Positions 18,695 to 28,153 of a stretch of DNA of 64,000 nt are shown here, in pieces (the stretch's first letter is position 1; every line of letters starts with the position of its first letter). The notes under the pieces are model-generated. The model saw only the letters and a list, made by a program, of their open reading frames with translations. It made no database searches and had not been told where the DNA came from. The DNA comes from Kuafuiihalomonas sp050331295 (GTDB lineage: Bacteria; Myxococcota; Kuafuiibacteriia; Kuafuiibacteriales; Kuafuiibacteriaceae), in assembly GCA_050331295.1 (NCBI GenBank), contig JBHJGZ010000011.1:1-64000 (forward strand). The letters are read 5' to 3'. The position numbers were made by a program, and so were the translations under genes.

Positions 18695-20014
18695 CTACCC
18701 ACACCCATACTTCTTGGCCAGCTTGTGCAGGTATTTTCGGTCCATGCGGGCCGCCCGAGCGGCAGCGCTCACATTGGCGTCGTGCTCGGAGAGGAGCCAA
18801 TGCACGTACGCTTCCTCCCGCGTCTCGAGCCATCGCTCCTTCTCCTCTTGAAACGAGAGACTCGGATCGAACGGTGTGCTCGCGGGACCTGCGCCGCGGG
18901 CGACGTCCGCCGATATCCCGTCCACCTCGAGCGTGTCGCCGGGCCGAACGGCCGAAAGCAGGAGCGCCCGTTCCACGGTATTCTTGAGCTCCCGAACGTT
19001 GCCGGGCCAGTCGTGGCTGGTCAGTCGGTCCAGCGTGCGCGCCTCGAGGCGGGGGGCCTTGATCCCGCGGGCCGATGCCGCCGCGTCCAAGAACGATTCG
19101 GCCAGGGGCTGGATGTCTTCCGCTCGTTCTCGGAGGGGAGGAATGCGAATTCGAACCACCGAGAGGCGAAAGAAGAGATCCTCGCGAAACGCCCCTCGCT
19201 CCACTTCTCGTTCCAGGTCGCGTCGACTGGATGCGATCACCCGCAGGTCCACGGGCGTAGGATGAGCGCCTCCGATTCGCCGGACCTCGCGGGCGTCCAG
19301 CACTCGGAGCAACTTGGGCTGCAAGTCCAGTTCGAGCTCCCCCAATTCGTCGATGAAAACGGTTCCTCCATCCGCCGACTCGAACGCCCCGATACGCTGG
19401 GTATAAGCACCGGAAAAGGCCCCCTTTTCGTGTCCGAACAGTTCTGACTCGATCAGCTGACGCTGGACAGCACCGCAATCCACGATGCGAAAAGTCCGAT
19501 CTGCCCGCCGGGATGCACGATGGATGGCTCGCGCCACCAGGTCCTTTCCAGTGCCGGTTTCGCCCTCCAAAAGGACCGTTGCGTCGGTGGCCGAGACGCG
19601 GGCGAGCAACCCGAACATCTGCCGCATTGCAGCCGAGCGACCAATGATGCCCTCGAATCGATCCTCGGGCCAAGGCTGAACCGAAACGTCTTCCCGCGTC
19701 GGTACGAACGCGATCTCCACCTTGCCCGCGGTGAGCAGGGCACCCTCCTGAATCGGAGCCTCTTGAACACGGACCCCTTCCAAAAACGTTCCGTTGGTGG
19801 ATCCGGTGTCCGTCAGCAACCACTGGTCTTCTTCCCGGCGGGTGATGCGCAGGTGTCGGCGCGAAACCGTTGGGTCCGTCAAGACCAGGTCGCAGTCCGG
19901 CATCTTGCCCACCGTGATGACGTCTCGGTCGACCGTACAGACTTTCCCGGAATCGGGTCCGGTTCGAACCTGCAGCTCCAGACGCCACAAACGAGGCTTC
20001 GATCCAGCCACCAC
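18695..20014 (-). CDS. FHA-domain sigma54-dependent transcriptional activator
   Basis: 439 residues. An N-terminal FHA domain (about 25-95, with S51-R-R-H and G71-S-T-N-G) should bind a phosphothreonine peptide. An AAA+ sigma54-interaction domain follows (about 123-350; Walker A G151-E-T-G-T-G-K-D), and a Fis-type helix-turn-helix lies at the C-terminus. The sigma54 contact loop reads GAFSGA at 198-203 instead of GAFTGA. Regulation by a Ser/Thr kinase through the FHA domain is typical of myxobacteria (family knowledge). It is divergent from the GldA-like operon across 123 bases and could control it, but no sigma54 promoter was recognised there. Confidence 0.9.
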   Translation of the reverse strand: MVAGSKPRLWRLELQVRTGPDSGKVCTVDRDVITVGKMPDCDLVLTDPTVSRRHLRITRREEDQWLLTDTGSTNGTFLEGVRVQEAPIQEGALLTAGKVEIAFVPTREDVSVQPWPEDRFEGIIGRSAAMRQMFGLLARVSATDATVLLEGETGTGKDLVARAIHRASRRADRTFRIVDCGAVQRQLIESELFGHEKGAFSGAYTQRIGAFESADGGTVFIDELGELELDLQPKLLRVLDAREVRRIGGAHPTPVDLRVIASSRRDLEREVERGAFREDLFFRLSVVRIRIPPLRERAEDIQPLAESFLDAAASARGIKAPRLEARTLDRLTSHDWPGNVRELKNTVERALLLSAVRPGDTLEVDGISADVARGAGPASTPFDPSLSFQEEKERWLETREEAYVHWLLSEHDANVSAAARAARMDRKYLHKLAKKYGCG

Positions 20015-20137
20015 GGGAGCCTATTCCAAAGCGGCAGAAGGAGAAATGGCGCTTGACTCGGAACGCGCGGCGTTTAGCTTCCGGCCGGCGCGGCACGCCG
20101 GGTCGTGCCAGACTGCCTTCATCGGAGGACGAACCTC

Positions 20138-21088
20138 GTGAGCATCATCGAAGTCGAGGGACTGGGTAAGAACTACGGATCGGTGAGCGCCCTGAGCGGC
20201 GTTTCATTCACCGTCGAGAAGGGCGAAATCATCGGGCTCCTCGGTCCGAACGGCGCGGGGAAGACCACCACCATGAAGATCCTCGCCGGCTATCTTCAGC
20301 CGTCCGAGGGCGCTGCGCGGGTCGCGGGATTCGATGTGGTCGAATCTCCCATCGAGGTCCAGCGGCGCTTGGGCTACCTCCCCGAAAATGCACCGCTCTA
20401 CCTGGACATGGCGGTGCAGGAGTATCTGGTCATGGTGGCCGAACTTCGGGACATCCCGCAGGACAAACGGCGAGACCTGTTGTCCGAGGCCATCTACAGC
20501 ACCGGACTCGAGAAACGACTCACGCAACCCATTGGCAGTCTCTCGAAAGGCTTTCGGCAGCGCGTCGGCCTGGCCGCCGCCATCCTTCACAAGCCCGAAG
20601 TCGTGATCCTGGACGAGCCCACCAACGGGCTGGATCCGAATCAGATCATGGGCATTCGAACCCTGGTCCGGCGTTTGGCGCAGAATGCCACCGTGATGAT
20701 CTCCACCCACATCTTGAGCGAGGTGGAAGCCACCTGCCATCGAGCGATCATCGTCATGGACGGTCAGGTTCGAGCCGATGCGCGGCTGGACGACCTGACC
20801 TCGACTTCCAATGCGGTGGTTTCCATCTCCGAGGACGCAACCCACGTCGAGCAAGAGCTCGGCACCATACCTGGTGTTCGGTCCGTTGAGGCGACAAACG
20901 GAGCTGCCGTCGCGGCCGGCTTCCGCCGTTTCCGCGTCACCGCCGACAAGAGCGACACCTTGTGCCCCAGCATTTTCTCGCTGGCGAAAGACAAGGGTTG
21001 GCAGCTGGCGGAGCTACGGCCCGACGCCAAAAACCTAGAGACCGTGTTCCGCGACCTGGCCCATTCCACCGGGACCGCTGCGGCTTGA
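20138..21088 (+). CDS. ABC transporter ATP-binding protein, GldA-like
   Basis: 316 residues. Walker A is G36-P-N-G-A-G-K-T, the signature is L-S-K-G-F-R-Q-R, Walker B is V-V-I-L-D-E-P, and a switch His is present in I-S-T-H-I-L. It energises the membrane protein encoded next. The start is the GTG at 20138, eight bases after a GGAGGAC site at 20124-20130. It belongs to the GldA/CcmA-like branch that pairs with GldF and GldG. It is the first gene of a three-gene operon. Confidence 0.92.
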   Translation: MSIIEVEGLGKNYGSVSALSGVSFTVEKGEIIGLLGPNGAGKTTTMKILAGYLQPSEGAARVAGFDVVESPIEVQRRLGYLPENAPLYLDMAVQEYLVMVAELRDIPQDKRRDLLSEAIYSTGLEKRLTQPIGSLSKGFRQRVGLAAAILHKPEVVILDEPTNGLDPNQIMGIRTLVRRLAQNATVMISTHILSEVEATCHRAIIVMDGQVRADARLDDLTSTSNAVVSISEDATHVEQELGTIPGVRSVEATNGAAVAAGFRRFRVTADKSDTLCPSIFSLAKDKGWQLAELRPDAKNLETVFRDLAHSTGTAAA

Positions 21089-21102
21089 GGAGGTAAATAC
21101 CT

Positions 21103-23973
21103 TTGAACCACGTGATGTCGGTGGCTCGGAAAGAACTTCGAGCCTACTTCTTGTCCCCTATCGCCCTGATCTTCTTGGGTACGTTCCTGTTCGTCACCCT
21201 CTTTACGTTCTTCTGGGTGGAGCAGTTTTTCGCACGAAACATCGCTGATGTCAGGCCGCTGTTTTCGTGGCTTCCGGTCTTGCTCATCTTTCTGTGCTCC
21301 GCCCTGACCATGCGTCTTTGGAGCGAAGAACAGAAAGTGGGAACGCTGGAGATCCTGCTCACCCTGCCCGTCAAGACCGGGCATTTGGTGCTCGGGAAGT
21401 TCTTGGCCTCGCTCGGCTTGGTGGCGGTCGCCCTCCTGTTGACCCTGGGTGTGCCCGTCACCGTTTCGATGCTGGGCGACCTAGACTGGGGGCCGGTGCT
21501 CGGAGGATACCTCGCGGCACTCCTACTGGCTGGAGCCTATCTGTCGATCGGCCTGTGGATCTCGTCCATCACCGAAAACCAGATCATCTCCTTGATCCTG
21601 AGCGTCGTCGTCTGTGGTCTGCTGTACCTCCTGGGCTCTGACCCTCTGGTCGAGTCTGTCGGCAACCGAGGCGCTGAGATTCTCAGCGCCCTGGGTTCGG
21701 GGAGCCGCTTCGAATCCATCCGGCGGGGCGTGTTGGATCTCCGCGACCTCGCGTACTACCTGAGCATCATTGGCGCCTTCTTGGCCTTCAACATCCTGAG
21801 CCTCCAGATGAAGGGGTTCAGTGATGGGAACCAGGGCGCGACGAAGCGACGCAACGCCGTCCTCATGCCGGTTCTGGTCGCCGTCAACCTCGTTGTCTTC
21901 AACATCCTGATTTCAGGCATCGGCCTGGTCCGGGCGGACCTCACGGAGCGCGGAGAATACTCCATCAGCCGGGTCACGAAGGACATCCTGCGGAGCCTGG
22001 ATGAGCCTCTTCTGGTCCGGGGCTACTTCTCGTCCAAGACCCATCCACTCTTGGCACCGATGGTCCCGCAGATTCGGGACATCATCGAGGAGTATGGCGT
22101 CATCGGCGGCAACAACGTGGTGACCGAGTACGTGGATCCGAGGGAAGACGAAGAGCTCGAGAAGGAAGCGCGGCAGCTCTACAACATTCGAAGCTTCCCT
22201 TTCCGGGTCGCCGACCGGCTCGACGTCGAGGTCGTCAACTCATACTTCAGCATCCTGGTGAAGTACGGAGACGAATACGAGGTCCTGAACTTCGACCAGC
22301 TGATCGAGGTTTCGGGTACCAGCTACAACAACATCGAAGTCCGGCTTCGGAATCTGGAATACGATCTCACCCGGGCCATCAAGAAGGTCGCCTTTGGTTT
22401 TCAGACCTTGGACGCCGTCTTCGCCGACCTCGACGAACCGGCTGAGTTCACCGCGTTCATCACGCCCGAAACACTCCCTCCAAACTACGCGGAGCTGCCG
22501 GACGTAGTTCAACAAGTCTCCAGAAAGCTCGAGGAGCAGGCCGACGGGAAGTTCATCTTTCGTTCGGTCGACCCTTCCGCCTCTGACGCAGCCGAGACAC
22601 CGGAGAGCCTTCGACAGAAGTTCGGATTCAGACCGTATCAGTCCCTCCTCGGAGGCGAGCCCTTCTATCTCCATCTGTTGCTCAAGGTGGGCGACCGATA
22701 CGAGCGGGTTGCCATCGGGGACGACCTCAGTCAGGCCGCACTCGAGCAAACCATCACCGCTTCTCTCGAACGCGCCGCGCCGGGCTTCCTCAAGACCATC
22801 GGCCTCGTCAAACCCGAGGTCGAGCCGCCCAATCCAAACCTGCCCCCGCAACTTCGACAGCAGCAGAACCAGGACTTCACACAGGCGCTCACCGAAACGC
22901 TTTCGGAGAACTACGGGGTAGAAGACGTCGCCTTGGAGTCCGGCAGGGTTCCTTCCGATGTGGACGTCCTGGTGGTGTATGCGCCCAAGGACTTCGGCGA
23001 CAACGAGCGGTTCGCCATCGACCAGTTCCTCATGCGGGGGGGAACGGTGATCATCTACGATGCCCCCTTTCGCATCAATCCGGGCTTTGGAGGGGCGCTC
23101 CAGGTCGAGAAAGTGAACTCGGGGCTCGCGGAACTGTACCAAGCATACGGTCTCAATTTGACGTCCTCCATGGTCATGGATCCTCAAAACGAAGGTATTC
23201 AGATCCCCATCCAGCGGAACGTCGGCGGCTTCACCGTGCAGGAGATCCGGACCGTCAGCTACCCGTTCTTCGTCGACGTTCGGGGCGAAGGCTTGGCCGA
23301 CTCACCCGTCATCGGCGGGATCCCGAGTCTGACCGTCCCGTTCGCCGCGCCGGTGGTAATCGCCGAAGAGCCGGAAGCCGACGACGCGGAGGAGAAGGCG
23401 TCTCGTTACACCGCGCTCCTCACCAGCTCGCCCGAAGCCTGGACGACCGAGGACACCAACGTGCAACCCGACTTTCAAGCCTACGGCGAAAACGGATTCC
23501 CGGAAGGGGACGACCGGAAGACCCACACCTTGGCCGTCCTGGGGGTCGGGAGTTTCGAGTCCGCCTTCGCCGATGAGAAGTCGCCCAACGGGGATCCCGT
23601 CACCGAACAGTCTCCGGATACGACCCGCTTCGTGCTGGTCGGTTCGACGGCGGTGGTCAGTGACCTGAGTCTTCAGCTCTCTCGCCAGGCCGGAACGAGC
23701 AACCTGCAGCTCGCGCAGAACCTGGTCGATTGGGGCGTCGAGGACACCGACCTCTTGAGTATCCGGTCTCGGAGCACCTTCGCTCGGACCCTCATCCCGA
23801 TGGAAGCGTCGACCCGTCGTCAGTGGGAGCTCATCAACTACGGGATCGTGGTCATTCTTCTGGCCCTCTTGATCGTGTTCACGATCGGTCGGCGCCGGCA
23901 GCTGCAGCCCCTGGACCTGTCCGGAGGCTCGACCGCGCCAACGACCCTCGAAAAGGCGGAGGTTTCGTCGTGA
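21103..23973 (+). CDS. GldF-GldG fused ABC permease / Gld-type periplasmic domain protein
   Basis: 956 residues. Residues 1 to about 245 form an ABC-2 permease (six membrane helices, GldF-type). Residues about 265 to 930 form the GldG/ABC-type 'gliding motility auxiliary' domain with a large periplasmic part between an N-terminal and a C-terminal helix (about 262-285 and 915-935). In Bacteroidota these are separate proteins; here they are one chain. The TTG at 21103 is the chosen start because it lies eight bases after the strong GAGGAGGT at 21087-21094; ATG at 21115 is the alternative. The substrate is unknown. Homologues occur in many non-gliding bacteria, so motility is not implied. Confidence 0.85.
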   Translation: MNHVMSVARKELRAYFLSPIALIFLGTFLFVTLFTFFWVEQFFARNIADVRPLFSWLPVLLIFLCSALTMRLWSEEQKVGTLEILLTLPVKTGHLVLGKFLASLGLVAVALLLTLGVPVTVSMLGDLDWGPVLGGYLAALLLAGAYLSIGLWISSITENQIISLILSVVVCGLLYLLGSDPLVESVGNRGAEILSALGSGSRFESIRRGVLDLRDLAYYLSIIGAFLAFNILSLQMKGFSDGNQGATKRRNAVLMPVLVAVNLVVFNILISGIGLVRADLTERGEYSISRVTKDILRSLDEPLLVRGYFSSKTHPLLAPMVPQIRDIIEEYGVIGGNNVVTEYVDPREDEELEKEARQLYNIRSFPFRVADRLDVEVVNSYFSILVKYGDEYEVLNFDQLIEVSGTSYNNIEVRLRNLEYDLTRAIKKVAFGFQTLDAVFADLDEPAEFTAFITPETLPPNYAELPDVVQQVSRKLEEQADGKFIFRSVDPSASDAAETPESLRQKFGFRPYQSLLGGEPFYLHLLLKVGDRYERVAIGDDLSQAALEQTITASLERAAPGFLKTIGLVKPEVEPPNPNLPPQLRQQQNQDFTQALTETLSENYGVEDVALESGRVPSDVDVLVVYAPKDFGDNERFAIDQFLMRGGTVIIYDAPFRINPGFGGALQVEKVNSGLAELYQAYGLNLTSSMVMDPQNEGIQIPIQRNVGGFTVQEIRTVSYPFFVDVRGEGLADSPVIGGIPSLTVPFAAPVVIAEEPEADDAEEKASRYTALLTSSPEAWTTEDTNVQPDFQAYGENGFPEGDDRKTHTLAVLGVGSFESAFADEKSPNGDPVTEQSPDTTRFVLVGSTAVVSDLSLQLSRQAGTSNLQLAQNLVDWGVEDTDLLSIRSRSTFARTLIPMEASTRRQWELINYGIVVILLALLIVFTIGRRRQLQPLDLSGGSTAPTTLEKAEVSS

Positions 23974-24947
23974 ATCGGTTGAATCAAGCCCTACTCGGGC
24001 TCCTCGGCCTTCAAGTCGTCGTCCTGCTCGGATTGACCTTTGCTCAGGAAGACCAGCTTTCGGTTCAAAGTCGAAGTCTGTTTCCGGAGCTGGAACCAGA
24101 GCAGGTGAATCGGGTGGAGATCCAAGGTCCCTCGGGGGATGCGGAAGAATCCGTTCGGCTGGTTCGAAAGGGTACCGACTGGGTCTTGGAAGATGCCGAT
24201 GCGTATCCAGCCAAAGGCTCGGAGGTCGACAGCTTCTTGGACAAGGTAGCCGACTTGATGAGTCGGACCACCGTGCTGAATTCGCCGCGCTACCACGAGA
24301 AGCTGGAGGTCTCGGCGGACAAGTACGAGCGAAAGGTGGCCCTCCACACCGGCGCCGGGACCACGACGTTCTACCTCGGCACTTCGCCTTCGTTCAAAAA
24401 TACCCACCTTCGAATCGAGGGTGAAGACGAAGTCGTCTTGGTCAACGGGTTCGGCACCTCGGACGCTGGAAACCGGGCTTGGAACTGGGTCGACCGTACC
24501 TACGTGGACATCCCCAAAGACCAGGTTTGGGCGGTGGAGCTCACCAACGAGAACGGCAACATCAAGCTGGAGCGCGACCCGGTTTCAAATCAGTGGGCCC
24601 TGCTCGGCTCGACGGAGAAGATCAAGTCCACGGAAGTCGACACGCTGGTGAACAAGGCTCGGAGCGTGAACCTGGAAACACCGGTAGGCACCACCGTGAA
24701 GCCCTCTTTCGGCCTGGAAGAGCCGACCGCCGTGGTTAAACTCACCGTCGGTACGTCCACCATAGCCGGGACCCTACCTCCCACCACCGAGGTCAAGACC
24801 CTTTCGGTGGGCGCCGAAATCGAGAACAAGAACCGCCGCTACGTGAAGTCGAGCGAGAGCGAGTATGTCGTTCAGGTTGCCGACTACGCCGTCGACCCGC
24901 TCTTGGAAAAGACCAAGGACGACTTGCTGGCAGACGAGGAGGAATGA
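23970..24947 (+). CDS. DUF4340 domain protein, third gene of the GldA/GldFG operon
   Basis: 325 residues with one N-terminal membrane helix (about 5-22) and a periplasmic portion made of two similar DUF4340-type modules (each with a W-x-L strand followed by a helix and a V-x-x-L motif). The GTG overlaps the preceding stop (GTGA). DUF4340 proteins regularly follow GldG-type genes, which supports one membrane complex. The molecular role is unknown. Confidence 0.8.
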   Translation: MNRLNQALLGLLGLQVVVLLGLTFAQEDQLSVQSRSLFPELEPEQVNRVEIQGPSGDAEESVRLVRKGTDWVLEDADAYPAKGSEVDSFLDKVADLMSRTTVLNSPRYHEKLEVSADKYERKVALHTGAGTTTFYLGTSPSFKNTHLRIEGEDEVVLVNGFGTSDAGNRAWNWVDRTYVDIPKDQVWAVELTNENGNIKLERDPVSNQWALLGSTEKIKSTEVDTLVNKARSVNLETPVGTTVKPSFGLEEPTAVVKLTVGTSTIAGTLPPTTEVKTLSVGAEIENKNRRYVKSSESEYVVQVADYAVDPLLEKTKDDLLADEEE

Positions 24948-24978
24948 GCAGGGAGAGCGGTTTCCGGTCTCGGCCTCT

Positions 24979-25935
24979 TCAAAGTGAACGAAACCAGGTC
25001 ACGACTTCGCGGACGACCCGCTCCGTATTGTCCGGAGTCAGGATGTCGCCGGCCAGTACGTGCGGGTCGGCGAGTCCGGTGAAGGCGACCCGCTTCTTCT
25101 TGCTTGAACGCAGTCGTCCGTAAGCATCCACGATGGCCTGCGGCTCGACCACCGGGTCGTCGGTGGAGTGGAGAACCAAGACAGGGGCTCCGATGTGGTC
25201 GAGATCCGCATTGCGGGCCGCATCCACCAAGGCTTGCATCGGGAACAGCGCCTGGACCGGATACTCGGTGGTCCAGTACCGTCCCTGCCGTTCATTGACG
25301 GGCTCCCAAGTGCGTTGGTCTCCCGTCACCCACGGGATCCAGAACTTGGCCCATGGATAGAGCAACAGCTCGGCCCCGTCGGCCCGGGGGCCGAAGTTGG
25401 GCGACACCCAAACATGGACATCCGGACTCTCCACACCGGCCGACGAAACGTACGCATCCAAGGTCGCCCCGGTGCTGCATCCCAGGAACACCACTCGGCT
25501 TCCAAGTCGTCGTCCGATGGTGACTGCCTCCCGGTAGTCCCGGAGCCAATCGTCGGCTCGAGCCCATCCAAGGGCGTACCCGGGACGTCCGTGACCGGTG
25601 AGGCGGGCCTCGAAGAGATTCGCACCGAGAGCCTCGGCAACGCGGACCGGAACGGGAGACAACTCCTGCCGGCTCGCCGAAAACCCGTGGAGGTACACCA
25701 GGGAGACCGCCGTCGACTCTCCGGGCTCCGACGCCCAGACCACCCGCTTTTCCGCGCCTTCCACCAGGTCATCGAACTGCTCTTCGCTTTTCTGAACCCA
25801 GGTCTGAAGTCCACCGACGTCCGGCACCGGCGGGACCGGGACCGCCGGACTCGGAGCCCGCGCCCGGGGCCCAGCCAGGAATCCGGCACCCGCTGCGGCA
25901 GTGCCCGCCATGATTCCAACCCACCATCGCTTCAT
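24979..25935 (-). CDS. exported or membrane-anchored alpha/beta hydrolase
   Basis: 318 residues with an N-terminal hydrophobic anchor/signal (about 5-22) and a Pro/Ala linker, then an alpha/beta-hydrolase fold. The elements are H83-G oxyanion strand, nucleophile elbow G-C-S154-T-G, an acidic residue in H-S-T-D-D-P and a catalytic His in D-P-H-V-L-A-G. This fits a serine esterase or lipase acting in the periplasm. Its ATG overlaps the stop of the upstream sensor kinase (ATGA), so the two are coupled. Substrate unknown. Confidence 0.8.
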   Translation of the reverse strand: MKRWWVGIMAGTAAAGAGFLAGPRARAPSPAVPVPPVPDVGGLQTWVQKSEEQFDDLVEGAEKRVVWASEPGESTAVSLVYLHGFSASRQELSPVPVRVAEALGANLFEARLTGHGRPGYALGWARADDWLRDYREAVTIGRRLGSRVVFLGCSTGATLDAYVSSAGVESPDVHVWVSPNFGPRADGAELLLYPWAKFWIPWVTGDQRTWEPVNERQGRYWTTEYPVQALFPMQALVDAARNADLDHIGAPVLVLHSTDDPVVEPQAIVDAYGRLRSSKKKRVAFTGLADPHVLAGDILTPDNTERVVREVVTWFRSL

Positions 25936-28145
25936 GAGTCCATGGCCTTTCCGAGTCGTCGGTCGAGGTCGGTCGGAATCCAGACGGTGAATTTTGTTCC
26001 CCGCCCCACCGTGCTCTCGACGTCGATTCTCCCCTGATGCTCTTCCACGATCTGATAGCTGATGGAAAGCCCGAGACCGGTTCCCACCCTGACGCCCTTC
26101 GTCGTGAAACCGGGGTCGAAGATCTTGGAGAGGTGCTGAGACGGGATCCCCACGCCGTTGTCTTCGACCTCGACGATGACTGCACCGTCTTCGCGCCGAG
26201 ACCGGACGACGATTCGGCCCTGGGGCCCCTCGATCGCCTGGACCGCGTTCACCAGGAGGTTCAAGAAGACCTGGTTCAGCTGGCTCGGAAAACACGGAAG
26301 AAGCGGCAGATCGGAAAGCTCGGTCTCGATACGGATGCCTTCCTTCACCTTGTGCTGCATCAAGAGGAGCGTATCTTCCAGTCCCTCATTGAGATTGGCC
26401 TCCTTGAATTCCGCCTCATCCAGGCGGGCGAACGTGCGCAGCCGCTTGACGATGGCGCTCACCCGTTGGCTTCCGCTTCCTACCACCCGACTGCCATCTT
26501 CCAAGACTTTCAGGTAGCGGGTCATCGCCGGCCGCTGCGCCTCCAGGTCTTCGCCCTCGACGATCGCGCTGCGCAGACGCTCCAGTGCCACGCTCATGGA
26601 TTGATGCATCGACCCGATCGCGCCCACCGGCGTATTGATCTCGTGAGCGACCCCCGCCACAAGCTGACCCAAGGCAGCCATCTTGCCCGATTGCACGAGT
26701 TGAGCTTGGGTCGACCTCAACTCTCGATTGGCCTCGGAGAGCTGAGCCAAGACCTCTTCCCGCTTCCGCGCGGCCTCGAGCTCCATCTCCTTTCGTTCGT
26801 TCTCTACCTCGAGGCTCTTTCGAGCGAGTTCCTCGTCTCTGGCTCTTCGTTCCTGCTCGATGGCTCGCTCCATCTGGACCTCGAGGTCACGATGAGCGTG
26901 CGCGTAGCTCCGCGCCAGGAGAGCGGAGACAACCACGAACGTCCCAACAAAGCCATACACATAGATCGATCCTTCATATTCTATACCAAAAAGCATGGGA
27001 ATCATCTGAACGGCGGCTCCCGCCGCACCGAGACCCATGCCGATCGACAACCAACCCGCACCCGGTCGACCCTTGAATACCGCCAAGATGACGGTTCTGA
27101 CCATGTCGGCCAGGAGAAAGAGGGAGTAAGCATAGACCAGGGCTACCGGAAGCCACCATGCCAGAGGCGTTAAGAAGATCGCCACTCCAAGATAAATCTT
27201 CACATAGAGCGGTCGCGCACCGAAGCACAGCGTCTGCACAAAACGCAGGAAGAAATAAGACACCCAGATGAGTGATATTCTGAATATCGTAAAAAATATC
27301 CCCATCTGGAGAACTGTGTCGCTATAGTACATTCCTCGGGTGGCGAGTCCGATCCCGCCGAGCATCACGCACGCGAGCGCGAAGTGGAGGTGTTCTCGGC
27401 TCTGCCGACGGAAGAAGAAGAGGAAGAACTGAAGAACCGCGACCGAAAAGGAGACACCCGCGAACCAAATCACCGGAACCAATCGGCGCCTGAGCGCCTC
27501 TAGCCTGACCCGTCGTCCGGTGTCCTCCGGCCCGATCAAGAACGCGAAACCCGACCGAGCGGCGGTCCGCCAGTTCACCGTGTCGAGAAATGGCGTCCAC
27601 GTGGAGGCCAGGCGCACGGCGAGCACGTGTCGACCGGGCTCCGCGAATTCGATCCGCACGTCGTTTCTGAAGCAATCCTGAGCCGCGGTCTCGCCGCCAT
27701 CGAGGGTTTCCTGAATGAGGCCCCGACGAATGATTCGCCGCCCGTCGAGATAAACCTCCATCGAACCCACGTGGCGGTACACGAGTTCGAGAGGTCTCCG
27801 AGTCAGCTCGTACGGCACTTCGAGACTGAGCCGAAACCATCCCACGTTCTCGAAGTCCGACGGCAGGTCATCGGCCCTGAACTGGTTCGGCGCCGGCGTC
27901 CAATCCCGGTCATCGTAGTTCGGTCTCGCCCACGTCAGGTCGTCCCCCGCCCGGACCACCCATCCCTCGTCGAGCCGGACCGCATCGGCAAACGGATGCG
28001 CAAGACCAGGATTCAGCACGAAGGACGGCGCGGCGCCCTGAGCATGCGACGGCCCGAACCCGTTCGCTGCGTCCAGCGGAACGCCGACAAAAGAAGCGGT
28101 TCCAAAGCAAGCGACGATGAAACATCGCGTTGCGGCGCTCACCAC
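25932..28145 (-). CDS. 7TM-DISM-type sensor histidine kinase
   Basis: About 737 residues. It has a signal sequence, a periplasmic jelly-roll-like sensor (about 40-225), seven membrane helices (7TM-DISM type, about 230-430), a charged coiled coil (about 440-490), a HisKA box with H501 in V-A-H-E-I-N-T-P, and an HATPase domain with N, G1 (D-N-G-V-G-I) and G2 (G-T-G-L-G-L) boxes. The GTG at 28145 is preferred because the enolase stop is nine bases upstream and the signal peptide follows. No response regulator is adjacent; the coupled gene is a hydrolase. The sensor may bind a carbohydrate-like ligand (family inference). Confidence 0.85.
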   Translation of the reverse strand: MVSAATRCFIVACFGTASFVGVPLDAANGFGPSHAQGAAPSFVLNPGLAHPFADAVRLDEGWVVRAGDDLTWARPNYDDRDWTPAPNQFRADDLPSDFENVGWFRLSLEVPYELTRRPLELVYRHVGSMEVYLDGRRIIRRGLIQETLDGGETAAQDCFRNDVRIEFAEPGRHVLAVRLASTWTPFLDTVNWRTAARSGFAFLIGPEDTGRRVRLEALRRRLVPVIWFAGVSFSVAVLQFFLFFFRRQSREHLHFALACVMLGGIGLATRGMYYSDTVLQMGIFFTIFRISLIWVSYFFLRFVQTLCFGARPLYVKIYLGVAIFLTPLAWWLPVALVYAYSLFLLADMVRTVILAVFKGRPGAGWLSIGMGLGAAGAAVQMIPMLFGIEYEGSIYVYGFVGTFVVVSALLARSYAHAHRDLEVQMERAIEQERRARDEELARKSLEVENERKEMELEAARKREEVLAQLSEANRELRSTQAQLVQSGKMAALGQLVAGVAHEINTPVGAIGSMHQSMSVALERLRSAIVEGEDLEAQRPAMTRYLKVLEDGSRVVGSGSQRVSAIVKRLRTFARLDEAEFKEANLNEGLEDTLLLMQHKVKEGIRIETELSDLPLLPCFPSQLNQVFLNLLVNAVQAIEGPQGRIVVRSRREDGAVIVEVEDNGVGIPSQHLSKIFDPGFTTKGVRVGTGLGLSISYQIVEEHQGRIDVESTVGRGTKFTVWIPTDLDRRLGKAMDS

Positions 28146-28153
28146 TCGAACAG

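Noticed and set aside
18588..20096. A 502-codon frame overlapping the FHA-sigma54 activator on the same strand
   Set aside because: It is an Arg/Gly/Pro-rich alternative frame of a clearly recognised gene.
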